Assembly (NCBI RefSeq): GCF_009870125.1
Contig: NC_046683.1
Span: 64,867,869 to 64,931,868 of the forward strand
Reading direction: 5' to 3'
Origin: Drosophila pseudoobscura
Lineage: Eukaryota > Arthropoda > Insecta > Diptera > Drosophilidae
Length of the DNA: 64,000 nt
The notes beneath the pieces were generated by a model. That model did not search any database. It was not told where the DNA came from and worked only from the letters and a program-made list of their open reading frames with translations. Shown in pieces: positions 33,401 through 41,400 of this stretch; within the stretch, counting starts at the first letter, position 1, and each line of letters begins with the position of its first letter. The position numbers and the translations under genes are program-made.

Positions 33401-34531
33401 CGATGGTTCCTCTGAGCTGGAGCTATTTGGCTCTGTTGAGCTCTCCGGAGAAGGTTCCGTGGACGAGGGTTCCTCGGAGCTGGAGTTACTTGGCTCTGTT
33501 GAGCTCTCCGGAGAAGGTTCCGTGGAAGATGGTTCCTCTGAGCTGGAGTTACTTGGCTCTGTTGAGCTCTCCGGAGAAGGTTCCGTGGACGAGGGTTCCT
33601 CGGAGCTGGAGCTATTCGGCTCTATTGAGCTCTCCGGAGAAGGTTCCGTGGACAATGGTTCCTCTGAGCTGGAGCTACTTGGCTCTGTTGAGCTCTCCGG
33701 AGATGGTTCGGTTGTTGATGGTTCCATGGATGATGGTTCTGCAGGGCTGGGCCTAATTGTCGTTGTCGAAGTTTTAGGTGGGGACGGTGTCGTGGTCAAT
33801 TCTTCGGGAGAGCAGTCGACCATACTTGGGATATTGCAAAAACTCTTCTCGATGTCGAAATGGAGACCTTCTGGACAGCATCGAGTAATACCGATCCCAT
33901 TGGCACACACGTAAAATACTCCGCATTTTTTGGAGTCCCTTATGAAGGAACCGTTTGGTAAAAAGCGACACCTCGATGCCTCATTCGTTGGAGTAGGTGA
34001 CGCATCATTGGAGTCTAGCTCGTTCTCCTGGGGGGAAGAAATGACTTCCCTTAAGAGTGAGAAACTTGCGCTGGGTATCGGGTCTTGTTGCTGATCGTGG
34101 GTGGTCTGGGGGGGTTGCGTTAAGGGTAGGGAGGGATTCGGCCTTTGGGGGCTGCCCCACAGGTTACCGAAAAAATTGAAAATCATCGGCCTGTCAATGA
34201 ATACGTTTTGGTGGATGGTCGGGTCCTTGTCTGCTAAGGAGTGGCCAGGACTTGCCTGGCCTGCTTGCACGCAGCTTTGGTCTTGGACACTGAACCGGAA
34301 TCCGTCTTGGCAGGTGCTCCTTATCTGGCCCAGGAAGCCCAGACAGAGGAAGTACGAGTGGGGGTCTGCTGGGTCCGCCGATCTGTATCCAAACGATTGT
34401 CCTGCACATGAGTCCGCGGCAAGTGCCTGAGGAACGATCCAAAGACCGATCCACAGGATATTTACTGAAAGGCAAGTGGGCTTAGTACGAATATTCCTTG
34501 GCAGATTCCGATCGTTCTTACCCATTAGCAT
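27404..34531 (-). CDS. Muc68D: Giant chitin-binding mucin (Muc68D-type peritrophin)
   Basis: There are two exons: 34531-34522 and 34464-27404. The 57-base intron (G|GTAAGA ... CTTTCAG|TA) is a multiple of three without a stop, so the unspliced frame also reads through. Splicing is favoured because it gives a clean signal peptide (MLMVNILWIGLWIVPQALA). The product has about 2,356 residues. Order: signal peptide; CBM14 chitin-binding domain (from DSCAGQ); Thr/Pro spacer; second CBM14 (from CRFLPNGSF); about 1,850 residues of Ser/Thr/Pro/Glu repeats; two more CBM14 domains (CSFLPTGAF, CSSLPNGEL), each with six cysteines. This layout is that of insect intestinal or peritrophic-matrix mucins: the ends bind chitin fibres and the glycosylated middle forms a gel. 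Every repeat has an N-x-S sequon (PNSSS, PSNSS, PNNSS) besides many O-glycan sites. The locus and repeat style match Muc68D; the array seems longer than in D. melanogaster. Confidence 0.88.
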   Translation of the reverse strand: MLMGKNDRNLPRNIRTKPTCLSVNILWIGLWIVPQALAADSCAGQSFGYRSADPADPHSYFLCLGFLGQIRSTCQDGFRFSVQDQSCVQAGQASPGHSLADKDPTIHQNVFIDRPMIFNFFGNLWGSPQRPNPSLPLTQPPQTTHDQQQDPIPSASFSLLREVISSPQENELDSNDASPTPTNEASRCRFLPNGSFIRDSKKCGVFYVCANGIGITRCCPEGLHFDIEKSFCNIPSMVDCSPEELTTTPSPPKTSTTTIRPSPAEPSSMEPSTTEPSPESSTEPSSSSSEEPLSTEPSPESSIEPNSSSSEEPSSTEPSPESSTEPSNSSSEEPSSTEPSPESSTEPSNSSSEEPSSTEPSPESSTEPNSSSSEEPSSTEPSPESSTEPNSSSSEELSSTEPSPESSTEPNNSSSEEPSSTEPSSTDPSPESSTEPSSSSSEEPSSTEPSPESSTEPNSSSSEEPSSTEPSPESSTEPNSSSSEEPSSTEPSPESSTEPNSSSSEEPSSTEPSPESSTEPSNSSSEEPSSTGPSSTEPSSTEPSSTEPSPESSTEPSNSSSEEPSSTGPSSTEPSSTEPSPESSTEPSNSSSEEPSSTEPSSTEPSPESSTEPNNSSSEEPSSTEPSPESSTEPNNSSSEEPSSTEPSPESSTEPNSSSSEEPSSTEPSPESSTEPNSSSSEEPSTTEPSPESSTEPNSSSSEEPSSTEPSPESSTEPSNSSSEEPSSTEPSPESSTEPSNSSSEEPSSTGPSSTEPSPESSTEPNSSSTEEPSSTEPSPESSTEPNSSSSEEPSSTEPSPESSTEPNNSSSDEPSSTEPSSTEPSSTEPSPESSTEPSSSSSEEPSSTEPSPESSTEPNNSSSEVPSSTEPSPESSTEPNSSSSEEPSSTEPSPESSTEPSSSSSEEPSSTEPSPESSTEPNNSSSEEPSSPEPSPESSTEPSNSSSEEPSSTEPSPESSTEPSNSSSEEPSSTEPSSTEPSPESSTEPNSSSSEEPSSTEPSPESSTEPSNSSSEEPSSTEPSPESSTEPSNSSSEEPSSTEPSSTEPSPESSTEPNSSSTEEPSSTEPSPESSTEPNSSSSEEPSSTEPSPESSTEPNNSSSDEPSSTEPSSTEPSSTEPSPESSTEPSSSSSEEPSSTEPSPESSTEPSNSSSEEPSSTEPSSTEPSPESSTEPNSSSSEEPSSTEPSPESSTEPSNSSSEQPSSTEPSSTEPSPESSTEPNSSSSEEPSSTEPSPESSTEPSSSSSEEPSSTEPSPESSTEPNTSSSEEPSSTEPSPESSIEPNSSSSEEPSSTEPSPESSTEPSISSSEEPSSTEPSPESSTEPSNSSSEEPSSTEPSSTEPSPESSTEPNSSSTEEPSSTEPSPESSTEPNSSSSEEPSSTEPSPESSTEPNNSSSEEPSSTEPSSTEPSPESSTEPNSSSSEEPSSTEPSPESSTEPSSSSSEEPSSTEPSPESSTEPNNSSSEEPSSPEPSPESSTEPSNSSSEEPSSTEPSTESSTEPSNSSSEEPSSTEPSPESSTEPSSSSSEEPSSTELSPESSTEPNTSSSEEPSSTEPSPESSIEPNSSSSEEPSSTEPSPESSTEPNNSSSEEPSSTEPSSTEPSPESSTEPSSSSSEEPSSTEPSPESSTEPNNYSSEEPSSTEPSPESSTEPSNSSSEEPSSTEPSPESSTEPSNSSSEEPSSTEPSSTEPSPESSTEPNSSTSEEPSSTEPSPESSTEPSSSSSEEPSSTEPSPESSTEPSNSSSEEPTSTEPSSTEPSPESSTEPNSSSSEEPSSTEPSPESSTEPNNSSSEEPLSTEPSPESSTEPNSSSSEEPSSTEVSPESSTEPNSSSSEEPSSTEPSPESPTEPSNSSSEEPSSTEPSSTEPSPESSTEPNSSSSEEPSSTEPSPESSTEPNSSSSEEPSSTEPSPESSTEPNNSSSEEPSSTEPSSTEPSSTEPSSTEPSSTEPSPESSTEPNSSSSEEPSSTEPSPESSTEPNSSSSEEPSSTEPSPESSTEPSNSSSEKPSSTEPSSTEPSPESSTEPNSSSSEEPSSTEPSPESSTEPNSSSSEEPSSTEPSPESSTEPNSSSSEEPSSTEPSPESSIEPNSSSSEEPSSTEPSPESSAEPNNSSSEGTTSSTEKSAESSAVIEAAPSLPVRRPIKPVLMSNRPAVYGGKDETQSSVGSKQLQHNRVLSTLSGGSSQFQERTDCSFLPTGAFLRDPTSCNKFYVCVNGMAVPRRCPSILYFDIKKKVCNFPSLVDCSLVSKGAPVSVVKTLSQHSGLIGSSSSQEVEQEPILECSSLPNGELVRALNSCSKFYVCANGLAISRQCPKGLYFDITRKICTFPSLVDCSIVESSRKQVKRKPAQGRDGSASPVKLHRK
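28145..33700. repeat. 63-bp tandem coding repeat array of the mucin
   Basis: There are roughly 80 copies of a 63-bp unit (21 codons, minus strand: EPSSTEPSPESS then TEPNSSSSE), with variable 15-bp insertions encoding an extra SSTEP pentapeptide. Units differ mainly at the N-S/S-N/N-N dipeptide and at synonymous positions. Larger blocks of several units recur (for example near 30.3-30.9, 31.2-31.6 and 32.1-32.5 kb), which indicates segmental duplication by unequal exchange. The array could be collapsed or expanded in an assembly. Confidence 0.93.
34465..34521 (-). other. 57-base frame-preserving intron in the mucin gene
   Basis: The donor is GTAAGA, the acceptor TTGCCTTTCAG, and a CTAA-type branch-like word lies between them. 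Retention would insert 19 residues after the third codon, ahead of the hydrophobic core of the signal peptide. Confidence 0.75.
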
Positions 34532-34581
34532 TGTTCAGGTACATCCACGCAATGCAACGTGCCCAGGCGGCAAAGTTCTTC

Positions 34582-34589
34582 TTATATAC
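34582..34589 (-). promoter_or_regulatory. TATA box of the mucin gene
   Basis: On the minus strand TATATAAG lies about 50 bases upstream of the start codon at 34531, so the start of transcription should fall near 34552-34560 with a very short leader. A strong TATA and short leader fit a highly tissue-restricted secreted-protein gene. Confidence 0.65.
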
Positions 34590-36833
34590 CCGCTTCAGGC
34601 TTCCGCTCGAAAGCAATTCCCTGAAAGGCACTCTCAAGTGGTGCATGGACCATCGGAGTGCGATATGCAGCCGCAAATAGCTGACATTCCGAAACAGAAA
34701 AGATAGTTTAAACAAATTGGTTTTAGCAGAAATGGTTGGGTAACCAGCACAATGTTTTCTTCGTGTTTTACACTTGTCGGAAACTCTTGTAGCTGTTCGG
34801 AAATGGTCTACAGATTTACAGCAGAGACGTCCACAAGTGTGTATTCACTTGACGATTTGCTGCAGATTTGATGCATCTCCATTCTGAGAAAATGCGAGCG
34901 AACCATGGCCAGGGGCGAACCTTCTCCCCTCTATATGGGGACGAGTACGAGCAAGTTCAAGGCGTGCCCTCATGATATATGCCTAGTAAAAAGTATAAGG
35001 GAACACACAGCCTTTTTTTTATATAATCAAACCATATTAATTAAATTAAATAAAACATTTTCACTTTCCTTCTACAATTCCCCACATTGGCATATACTAT
35101 AAACTGGAATATTCAGATGGTCAGATCTTGTTTATTCTCGTGGAACGATTGGACCCCCCGGCAGGGTGGGGCATACAAAGTGATTGAGGCTGATGGAGCA
35201 CAGATCGTTTACAATACCGAAGAGATGACAAGAGATATGTAGACAGATACTGGGCATGCATGTGGCTCCCTCTTGGGGGGAGGGGCGGGGTTTCTAATCT
35301 GATTCGGTAATAGGTCTGTCAGCACGCCTTTATCTCTGCTTCACCTTGCGATGACGCCAATGTCGGCCGTAGCTGTAGGTAACCGATTCAGCAGGTGGCG
35401 TACCCCCAGCCCCGGGGGCGCCCCCATGCCCCTCCCCTGCCCCCTGCCCCCTGCCCGGCCCAGCCCGGCCCGGCCCGGCCCAGACGAACTGTTCCGATTA
35501 GTTGTCCAGATAAGGGGGGCCGTCGTCTCAACACTTATCGTATTTCTTGCAATGATTACTCAAGCCTTGGGGCACTTGTTGTTGCTGCCGCGAGTGGGGG
35601 CCGGTGGGCGGTGGGCGAAGCTACTATTTTTAGTGGCGGGTAGAGCTTTCGGGTGGGAAAGCACCATCCCACACGATATGGGGGCGTTCTGGTCCGCACT
35701 CTTATCGTAACTTGTGTGGCTTCGAATGTACCTAGTTGAGGAAAACTCCGAAATGGATTTTGTTACCTCTGGTATTCGAGCCAATAAGTTCGGCCACGAA
35801 ATCGCATTTTATCTTTTGCATTTTTTATTATTTTTCGATTTTTTGTTTTTTTTTTCAGCTGTTTTTTTTGGATTTTTGAACTATTTGCAGCATTTTTCGG
35901 CCAGTGCACGGGGTCACCTGCACCCACTAAATGTTGCGTAATTGCCTGTGTCTGTCCCGCATATCAGTGGAACTTGATAGCCCCTCGCGGAGGTCTTTGT
36001 TTGGCGTGGAAAACCAACAAAAGTGCATGGGGGGCCGTCGAAATTTTGATTTAAGTGGTCTTAGGGGGTGGACCACCCCCGACCCCCCACCTCCCGCCCG
36101 CAGAGGTAACACATGTGCGTGTGCGATTGGTACAGTACTCTCTCTGGAGAAGCGATTTGTTTTCCCAAATAGCCATTCAATTGAAGAATCAAGGGGTCAA
36201 AAGGCGGATCATTGGCCGCCCTCGGAGGAATTATCTTTTCGAAAAAATGTACAAATTTCTTCCTCAACTAGTTATGCAAGGCCACCTTTCAAATGGGGTT
36301 ATGTAGAGGAATTCATTTTTGTTGAGCCAATCAGAAGATCACCAAAAACTTTGCCTAAGGGGGGGGGGGGTATATAAAAACATGACATTCGATGGAAGAA
36401 ACCCGGCTGGGGGCTGGAAATAAAATAGCCGGTAATTTGCATAAATGGGTGGGCGGTGCAATGGATTAGAGTGGTCTCGAAACTACACCTGGCTGTGCTT
36501 GGGGACACCACATCCACATCCATCCCGGTGCGAAATGCATTTGGCCAATGCGCGCAAGCAGTTGCTCATCCGTTAGCTAACGAGACCATTCCAAACACGA
36601 TAACGATCAGTAGAAGTGCACATATCAAGCAGAAGGCTATGTCCGCACGGGATATACCCGATACCCTCACCGCACCCTCCACCCTCCGATCGCGGAAGTT
36701 GCAGGTATTGCAAGCCTACAAGCCCCGTCTAGTCAGTCGGTTATCTGTTGCCCGGGGCCGGGGCAGTGGCCCACCTCTCTCGATCATCCACCGACCGCCC
36801 CGAATCACCAGACAGTGGCTAACAATAGCGGTG
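34590..36833. other. Intergenic region between mucin and Tim13
   Basis: This stretch is AT-rich to 35100, then has a GC-rich block of CCCCTGCCC/CCCGGCC repeats (35400-35490), T-rich sequence (35800-35890), and a G-run directly followed by TATATAAAAA (36359-36380). None of the open frames resembles a known protein. Confidence 0.55.
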
Positions 36834-36841
36834 CTTTATTC
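36834..36841 (-). terminator. Poly(A) signal of Tim13
   Basis: On the minus strand GAATAAAG (AATAAA core) lies about 40 bases past the Tim13 stop. Confidence 0.65.
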
Positions 36842-36879
36842 GAGCATGAGTAACAGATTAACGAGAGCCGAGCGGGGGC

Positions 36880-37158
36880 CTAGTCGGCCATGTCCGCGGC
36901 GCCCTTGTAGTGATCCCGCTGCAGGCGGTTGCCGTAGGTGCGCGAGACCAGGTTCCAGGAGTCCATAAAGCGGTCCATGCACTGCGAAATGCAGCGCTGC
37001 TCGCTGGCGTCCAGGGTCTTGCCCGGCTTGTGGATGCACTTCTTGAAGCACTTCTCGGTCATCTTCGAGAGCATCTCCTGGGCGTTGGCCAGTGCGATCT
37101 GCTGCTTCACCTGGCTCATCAGCTCAACATTCTCTGCGGCTGGGGCGGTGGCTGCCAT
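36880..37158 (-). CDS. Tim13: Mitochondrial small TIM chaperone Tim13
   Basis: A single-exon gene of 92 residues. The twin CX3C motif (Cys37/41 and Cys56/60, within EKCFKKC and CISQC) defines the small Tim family. The stretches [30 protein letters not shown] and [12 protein letters not shown] identify Tim13 rather than Tim8, 9 or 10. Tim13 pairs with Tim8 in a hexamer in the intermembrane space and escorts hydrophobic precursors to the inner membrane; the two disulfides per subunit form through Mia40 import. The size is normal for the family. The N-terminal 10 residues are divergent. The gene lies between the mucin and Pi3K68D with no sign of co-regulation with either. Confidence 0.95.
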   Translation of the reverse strand: MAATAPAAENVELMSQVKQQIALANAQEMLSKMTEKCFKKCIHKPGKTLDASEQRCISQCMDRFMDSWNLVSRTYGNRLQRDHYKGAADMAD

Positions 37159-38397
37159 GGTTCGTTCAATTCAATTCTAAATTTTAGTTACAGCTTTCAC
37201 CAAATCAACGTGCTTCACAATTCCAGATACAGATACGATTACGCCGAGACGGTCGTTCCTATTCTAAAGCGCAAGGCTAGCTCAGTTCAAAGCTATACAA
37301 ATCCAGTCTAGAGATCAAGCTATTCAGAAAGAAGGCCCTTCGTTTCCATAAGAAGCCTGAAGCTCCGCTTAGGCCTGAAGCAGTGCCCTTCTAATACCTG
37401 AACCTGAAGGTCTGGTTCAAGCAGTGCAGCCTGAAGCTCTGCTTCAAGCAGTGCGCCGCCTAAGCCTGAAGCTTTGGTTCGTTTAGACCTTAGAACGAAA
37501 GATTGGACCTTTTTTTGACAAATTAGTTACAGGATAGATAAGAGAAAACATTTCAGTGTACAAATAAAACAACAAAACTGATTAATGTTTTTTAGAGAAT
37601 GTGTGTGTATATGTATTATAATTTGGTATGTCTATACATCGACTTTGTATTAATAAACTTTGTTTTATTCAGAATACACGAAACGAAAACAAAGATCGCT
37701 TATGAATAGGTCGTTAAAAGGTTTTGATTTCGTTTAAAATACGCAGGTAGATGTAGTTTTAAATTTGCATCGATATAAAAATAGAATCTGTCGATTTCAG
37801 TGTAAGTTCTTATGCATATGTACATAGATTTATGTGTATATTTTACAATAATCGTTTCATTTGTTAAGACACTTTTAGTACTTGGTCTCCCCGACGACAG
37901 TTTCCTATTCGGTATTCGCTATTTGCTATTTGCTTGTAAATTGGTTTTGTTTCAAGTAGTCATCGTCCCTCGAGGGACATCGGTTCCTTCTACAAGCTGG
38001 GCTTGGTCCGGAGAACGATCCGAAATCCGCATTGCCTCAAAGCTTCCCCCACTAATCCTCTGTCCAAGTCAAAAGTCACTCAAATTGTTCGCCAATGATG
38101 TCTATCTGTGTAATACTGCAATGCCCTCAAGAGAACAGACCTACTGTCTGCCCCAGGAAAAGAAAATTGAACGTTGATCCAGAGCTATCCCTGGAGACGG
38201 CCCACCCGGTGTTAGTGTTCCGCTGGAGGATTACTTTAGCAAGAATGTCTGTGTGCGGCACAGCTTGAGAAAAGAATAACACTTCTACCGGAATTGAGTT
38301 AAAATTGTATATAATATAAATGTGGAATGTACAATCACTTCGAGTATATGTAAATATTATAGTGTTCAAAAAAGAAGAGAACGTAAATTAGTATTGC
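37159..38397. other. Intergenic region with GCCTGAAGC repeats
   Basis: This stretch includes the Tim13 promoter and the region past the 3' end of Pi3K68D. At 37354-37481 there are about five imperfect copies of a GCCTGAAGCTCTGCTTCAAG-like unit. The rest is AT-rich with no gene seen. Confidence 0.55.
37354..37481. repeat. Imperfect tandem repeat, CCTGAAGC units
   Basis: Copies begin near 37354, 37373, 37401, 37429 and 37464. The clearest pair (37401-37426 and 37429-37454) shares CTGAAG.TCTG.TTCAAGCAGTGC. Confidence 0.75.
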
Positions 38398-38403
38398 TTT
38401 ATT
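38398..38403 (-). terminator. Poly(A) signal of Pi3K68D
   Basis: On the minus strand AATAAA lies 35 bases past the stop codon at 38438. Confidence 0.65.
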
Positions 38404-38437
38404 CCTAGGCCAGATTGTCGGTAAGCATGGTGTCCTT

Positions 38438-41400
38438 TCATCCGTTTCTCGGCACCGTTCCCAGGCGGTGCCAGTCGCAGAGCTCCTGTCGCAGATCGTG
38501 CTTGGACAGGTCCAGCTCGAAGCCGCCGAGCAGCTCGTTCTCCTGCAGCGTATCGTGTGTCCAGATGGTGACCTGCAGTCGACGCTCCTGAATGATATTG
38601 AGAGGCATGCGGTACTCCAACTGGTGAAAGGGAGAGAGAAGAGGTTCCATAGAGTTCCTGGGACAGCGAGACAAAAAAACCACTCACCGTTTCCATGAAA
38701 CTGGGAACACACGTCTTGCGCACAACTTTGGTCTTGCGTTTGGTCTCCTTTTTGGGGTCCGGTTTTAGGTAGCACTTCACATACGTGTTGGGCTCCTGAC
38801 CGCCCTGTATCATGGGCAGCCCTTTGGCGTGGTGTATCTGGAAAGCAAACACAGGTCAAGGGTCAACGGTCAAGGCTCAAGGCTCTCGAGTCACTGGTGT
38901 ACCCACCATCACAGTAAGTACGCCGCGTTGATATTGCAGCGATAGTCGGATCTGTCCAATCTCATTGGGGTTATCCCGCGACGGCTTTCGCTTGTCCTCT
39001 GCAAAATACAATCAATAAATATCCGGTCAATCAATTTTGCGACAGAGAGTGCCGTCCTACCCTTCATCTTGGGCATCTCCAGCTTGGCCTCCTGCTGGTC
39101 GCGCAGCAGCGGATGGAAGAACGTGTAGACCAGATCGGAGTGGGCTATTTCCTCGGCCGCATCGAACAGCGATTTCAGAAACAGCTGTATCAGAGGTAGA
39201 CGTTTTTCAGCCACGGACTTGATGTTGGAGCGCCCCACATGCACGCCGGCCGGCAGACTGAAAGACAAAAGACACCAGATTGCAGATTAAACAGATGGAA
39301 AGAACCGGCTGAGTATTTAAGGGGAAGTATTTAAGGGGAAATGTGATGGGTCGTTTGTGATTTTTTTAAAGGCATTCATCAATTACCAAACCGTACGGGC
39401 TTCCCAGGGTGCAGGGTGCTGGGTGCTGGGTGCAGTAGTGCTGACAAATCAAAATAAACTCATACATGTGCATTTATTGTACGGCCGATTGCTTATCAGT
39501 GAGCGCGGTAGTACGAGAGGTTACACCGCTAATAGCCTGATAAATCGGTGACTGGGGCGGTCTGATTTCGCTGTCGTGTCGCTGCGAGAGCACACCCGCT
39601 CGGAGTGGGCAGAGAGAGAGACGCATAGAGAGAGAGAGTCGGTTGGCGCTTGATATCGGCCCGAATCGGGGGCCGATAAGCAACATTCGCGGCAACGGCA
39701 GCAGCGGCGGCAACGTCAACGCTCAATCAGTTAACGAGCGAGCGGGCGCTCAGACGAACGGAACGCCAAAAACTGAAGAGCTGGAGCCCCCGAGTGCCGT
39801 CCGCTGTCGCTGGGTCGTTCGATTAGCGACGTGGTGAAGTTATGTACATATGTAAGCGTATATATTCGGCCACAACAACAACGGAGGAGACAGAAATTCG
39901 TGCAAAATTCGTGAAATCTGCTGAAATGCCAGCCCCAGCAGCGTAAGACAAAGCCATGGCTCAGCTCGAGAATGTGGGTCAAGGTAAGTTCTATCCCAGA
40001 TGCCCCGCTGCCCCGATCCGTCTATAAACTCCATCCTGCTTCAGGTCGGCATGCCGTTGTCGGCCCCATGCTCGCCTCCGCCATGCTGCTCGTGGGCCTT
40101 CTCTTTGCCCTGCTCGGCATCAAGATCTGGGGCTTCCGGCGTCGCCTGACCTTCGATCGCAGCGGCGGCTCGTCCAGATCATCCCCGGCACAGGCCCAGC
40201 AGGCGCCGCCCCGCTATGCAGCCCAGGAGTCACAGGTGCGTATGCGACGAGTCCGGGACAACGGCACAAAGAGCTGCTGGACAAGCACGTAAAGGTTAAT
40301 GCGATACCCCGATAGCAGGGCTAGTGCCAGTGACAGTACAAGTGCCAATGCTGTACCCCCTGCTGATAAGGCACGGCAAATAGAGGAGTTTGCAGCTCGC
40401 AGGTGTCTGAAAGCGCAAGGCAGAGATGGGCGCGTGAGGGGAATGCAAATCGCTGCTAAAGAGTCAACTTTCACTCAATCGAGTCGATAGAATGTTGGTG
40501 TGTTTATCTCTCGAAATCCAAAACGAACGGGGGGGGCTGGGGGCCCCGCTCAAGAATATATATTCTCAGTTTTGGTGCGCCTTTAGAGGTGTCCGAATAG
40601 ACGGCAGAGTGGGGCTACTCATTTTCCAACGAAAAGCTGTGCGTGCCTCATCGCATGGGAGCTGGTCTGTGGGCATTCGAGGGGCTCCAAAACAGCTGAG
40701 TCCACATTCACAGCTGATGCACACACATCTGAATGCACACACGTTCCCTGCCAATGCAATGGCGATGCAATTCTCCAAAAACTAACACACTTTCAACGCT
40801 TCGATTCGATTGAATTCGATTCGATTCGATTCGATCCGATTGCAGGTAAACGGCACAGACAATGCAGTCCATGGGGTGTTCCGGCAGCGCAATCTCGAGG
40901 AATTCGAAAGCTCGTGGCCTTCATCGACTTCAACGGGTAAAGACTGTGAAATTGTGAGACTGTTTCCCCCACTAACTGCCATTCCATTCCACTCCATTCC
41001 ATTCTTCCACAGTCAACAGCTACTTGGCGGGAAGTGTGCCGAACCTTCGAATGGGAGAGCCAGCCGAAGTCTTGTACCGGGCACCGCCCCAGACACAGCG
41101 TCGTCGCCGCAAGGAGGTGCTCAGCGCCCACTCGGACAGCTATTCAGCGCCGCCCACCCGCATGCCGCCCTCTCCGCCCACACGGGCGGTGCCACCAGCA
41201 GATCTGGCAGTGGCCGTGGCGCCCGAGCCGCCCAGCGAACTGGGAATGCCCAACTTCGATCACTTTGCGGAGAAGTACGCACTCATTAGCGCAGCACAGC
41301 AGACAGAGGATGCGGCCAGGACGACGCAGCTGAGGAGCAAGGACAGCGGGCGCTACGTGAAGTTCGATCCGGTCGATGATGTGCCCGAGCTTCTGACCCC

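Noticed and set aside
29646-33914. 1,422-codon plus-strand open frame as a gene
   Set aside because: It is the exact complement of the mucin repeats and has no signal peptide or flanking domain. Repeat periodicity alone keeps it open.
35351-35710. 119-codon Pro-rich frame between mucin and Tim13
   Set aside because: It is driven by CCCCTGCCC and CCCGGCC repeats; no conserved motif.
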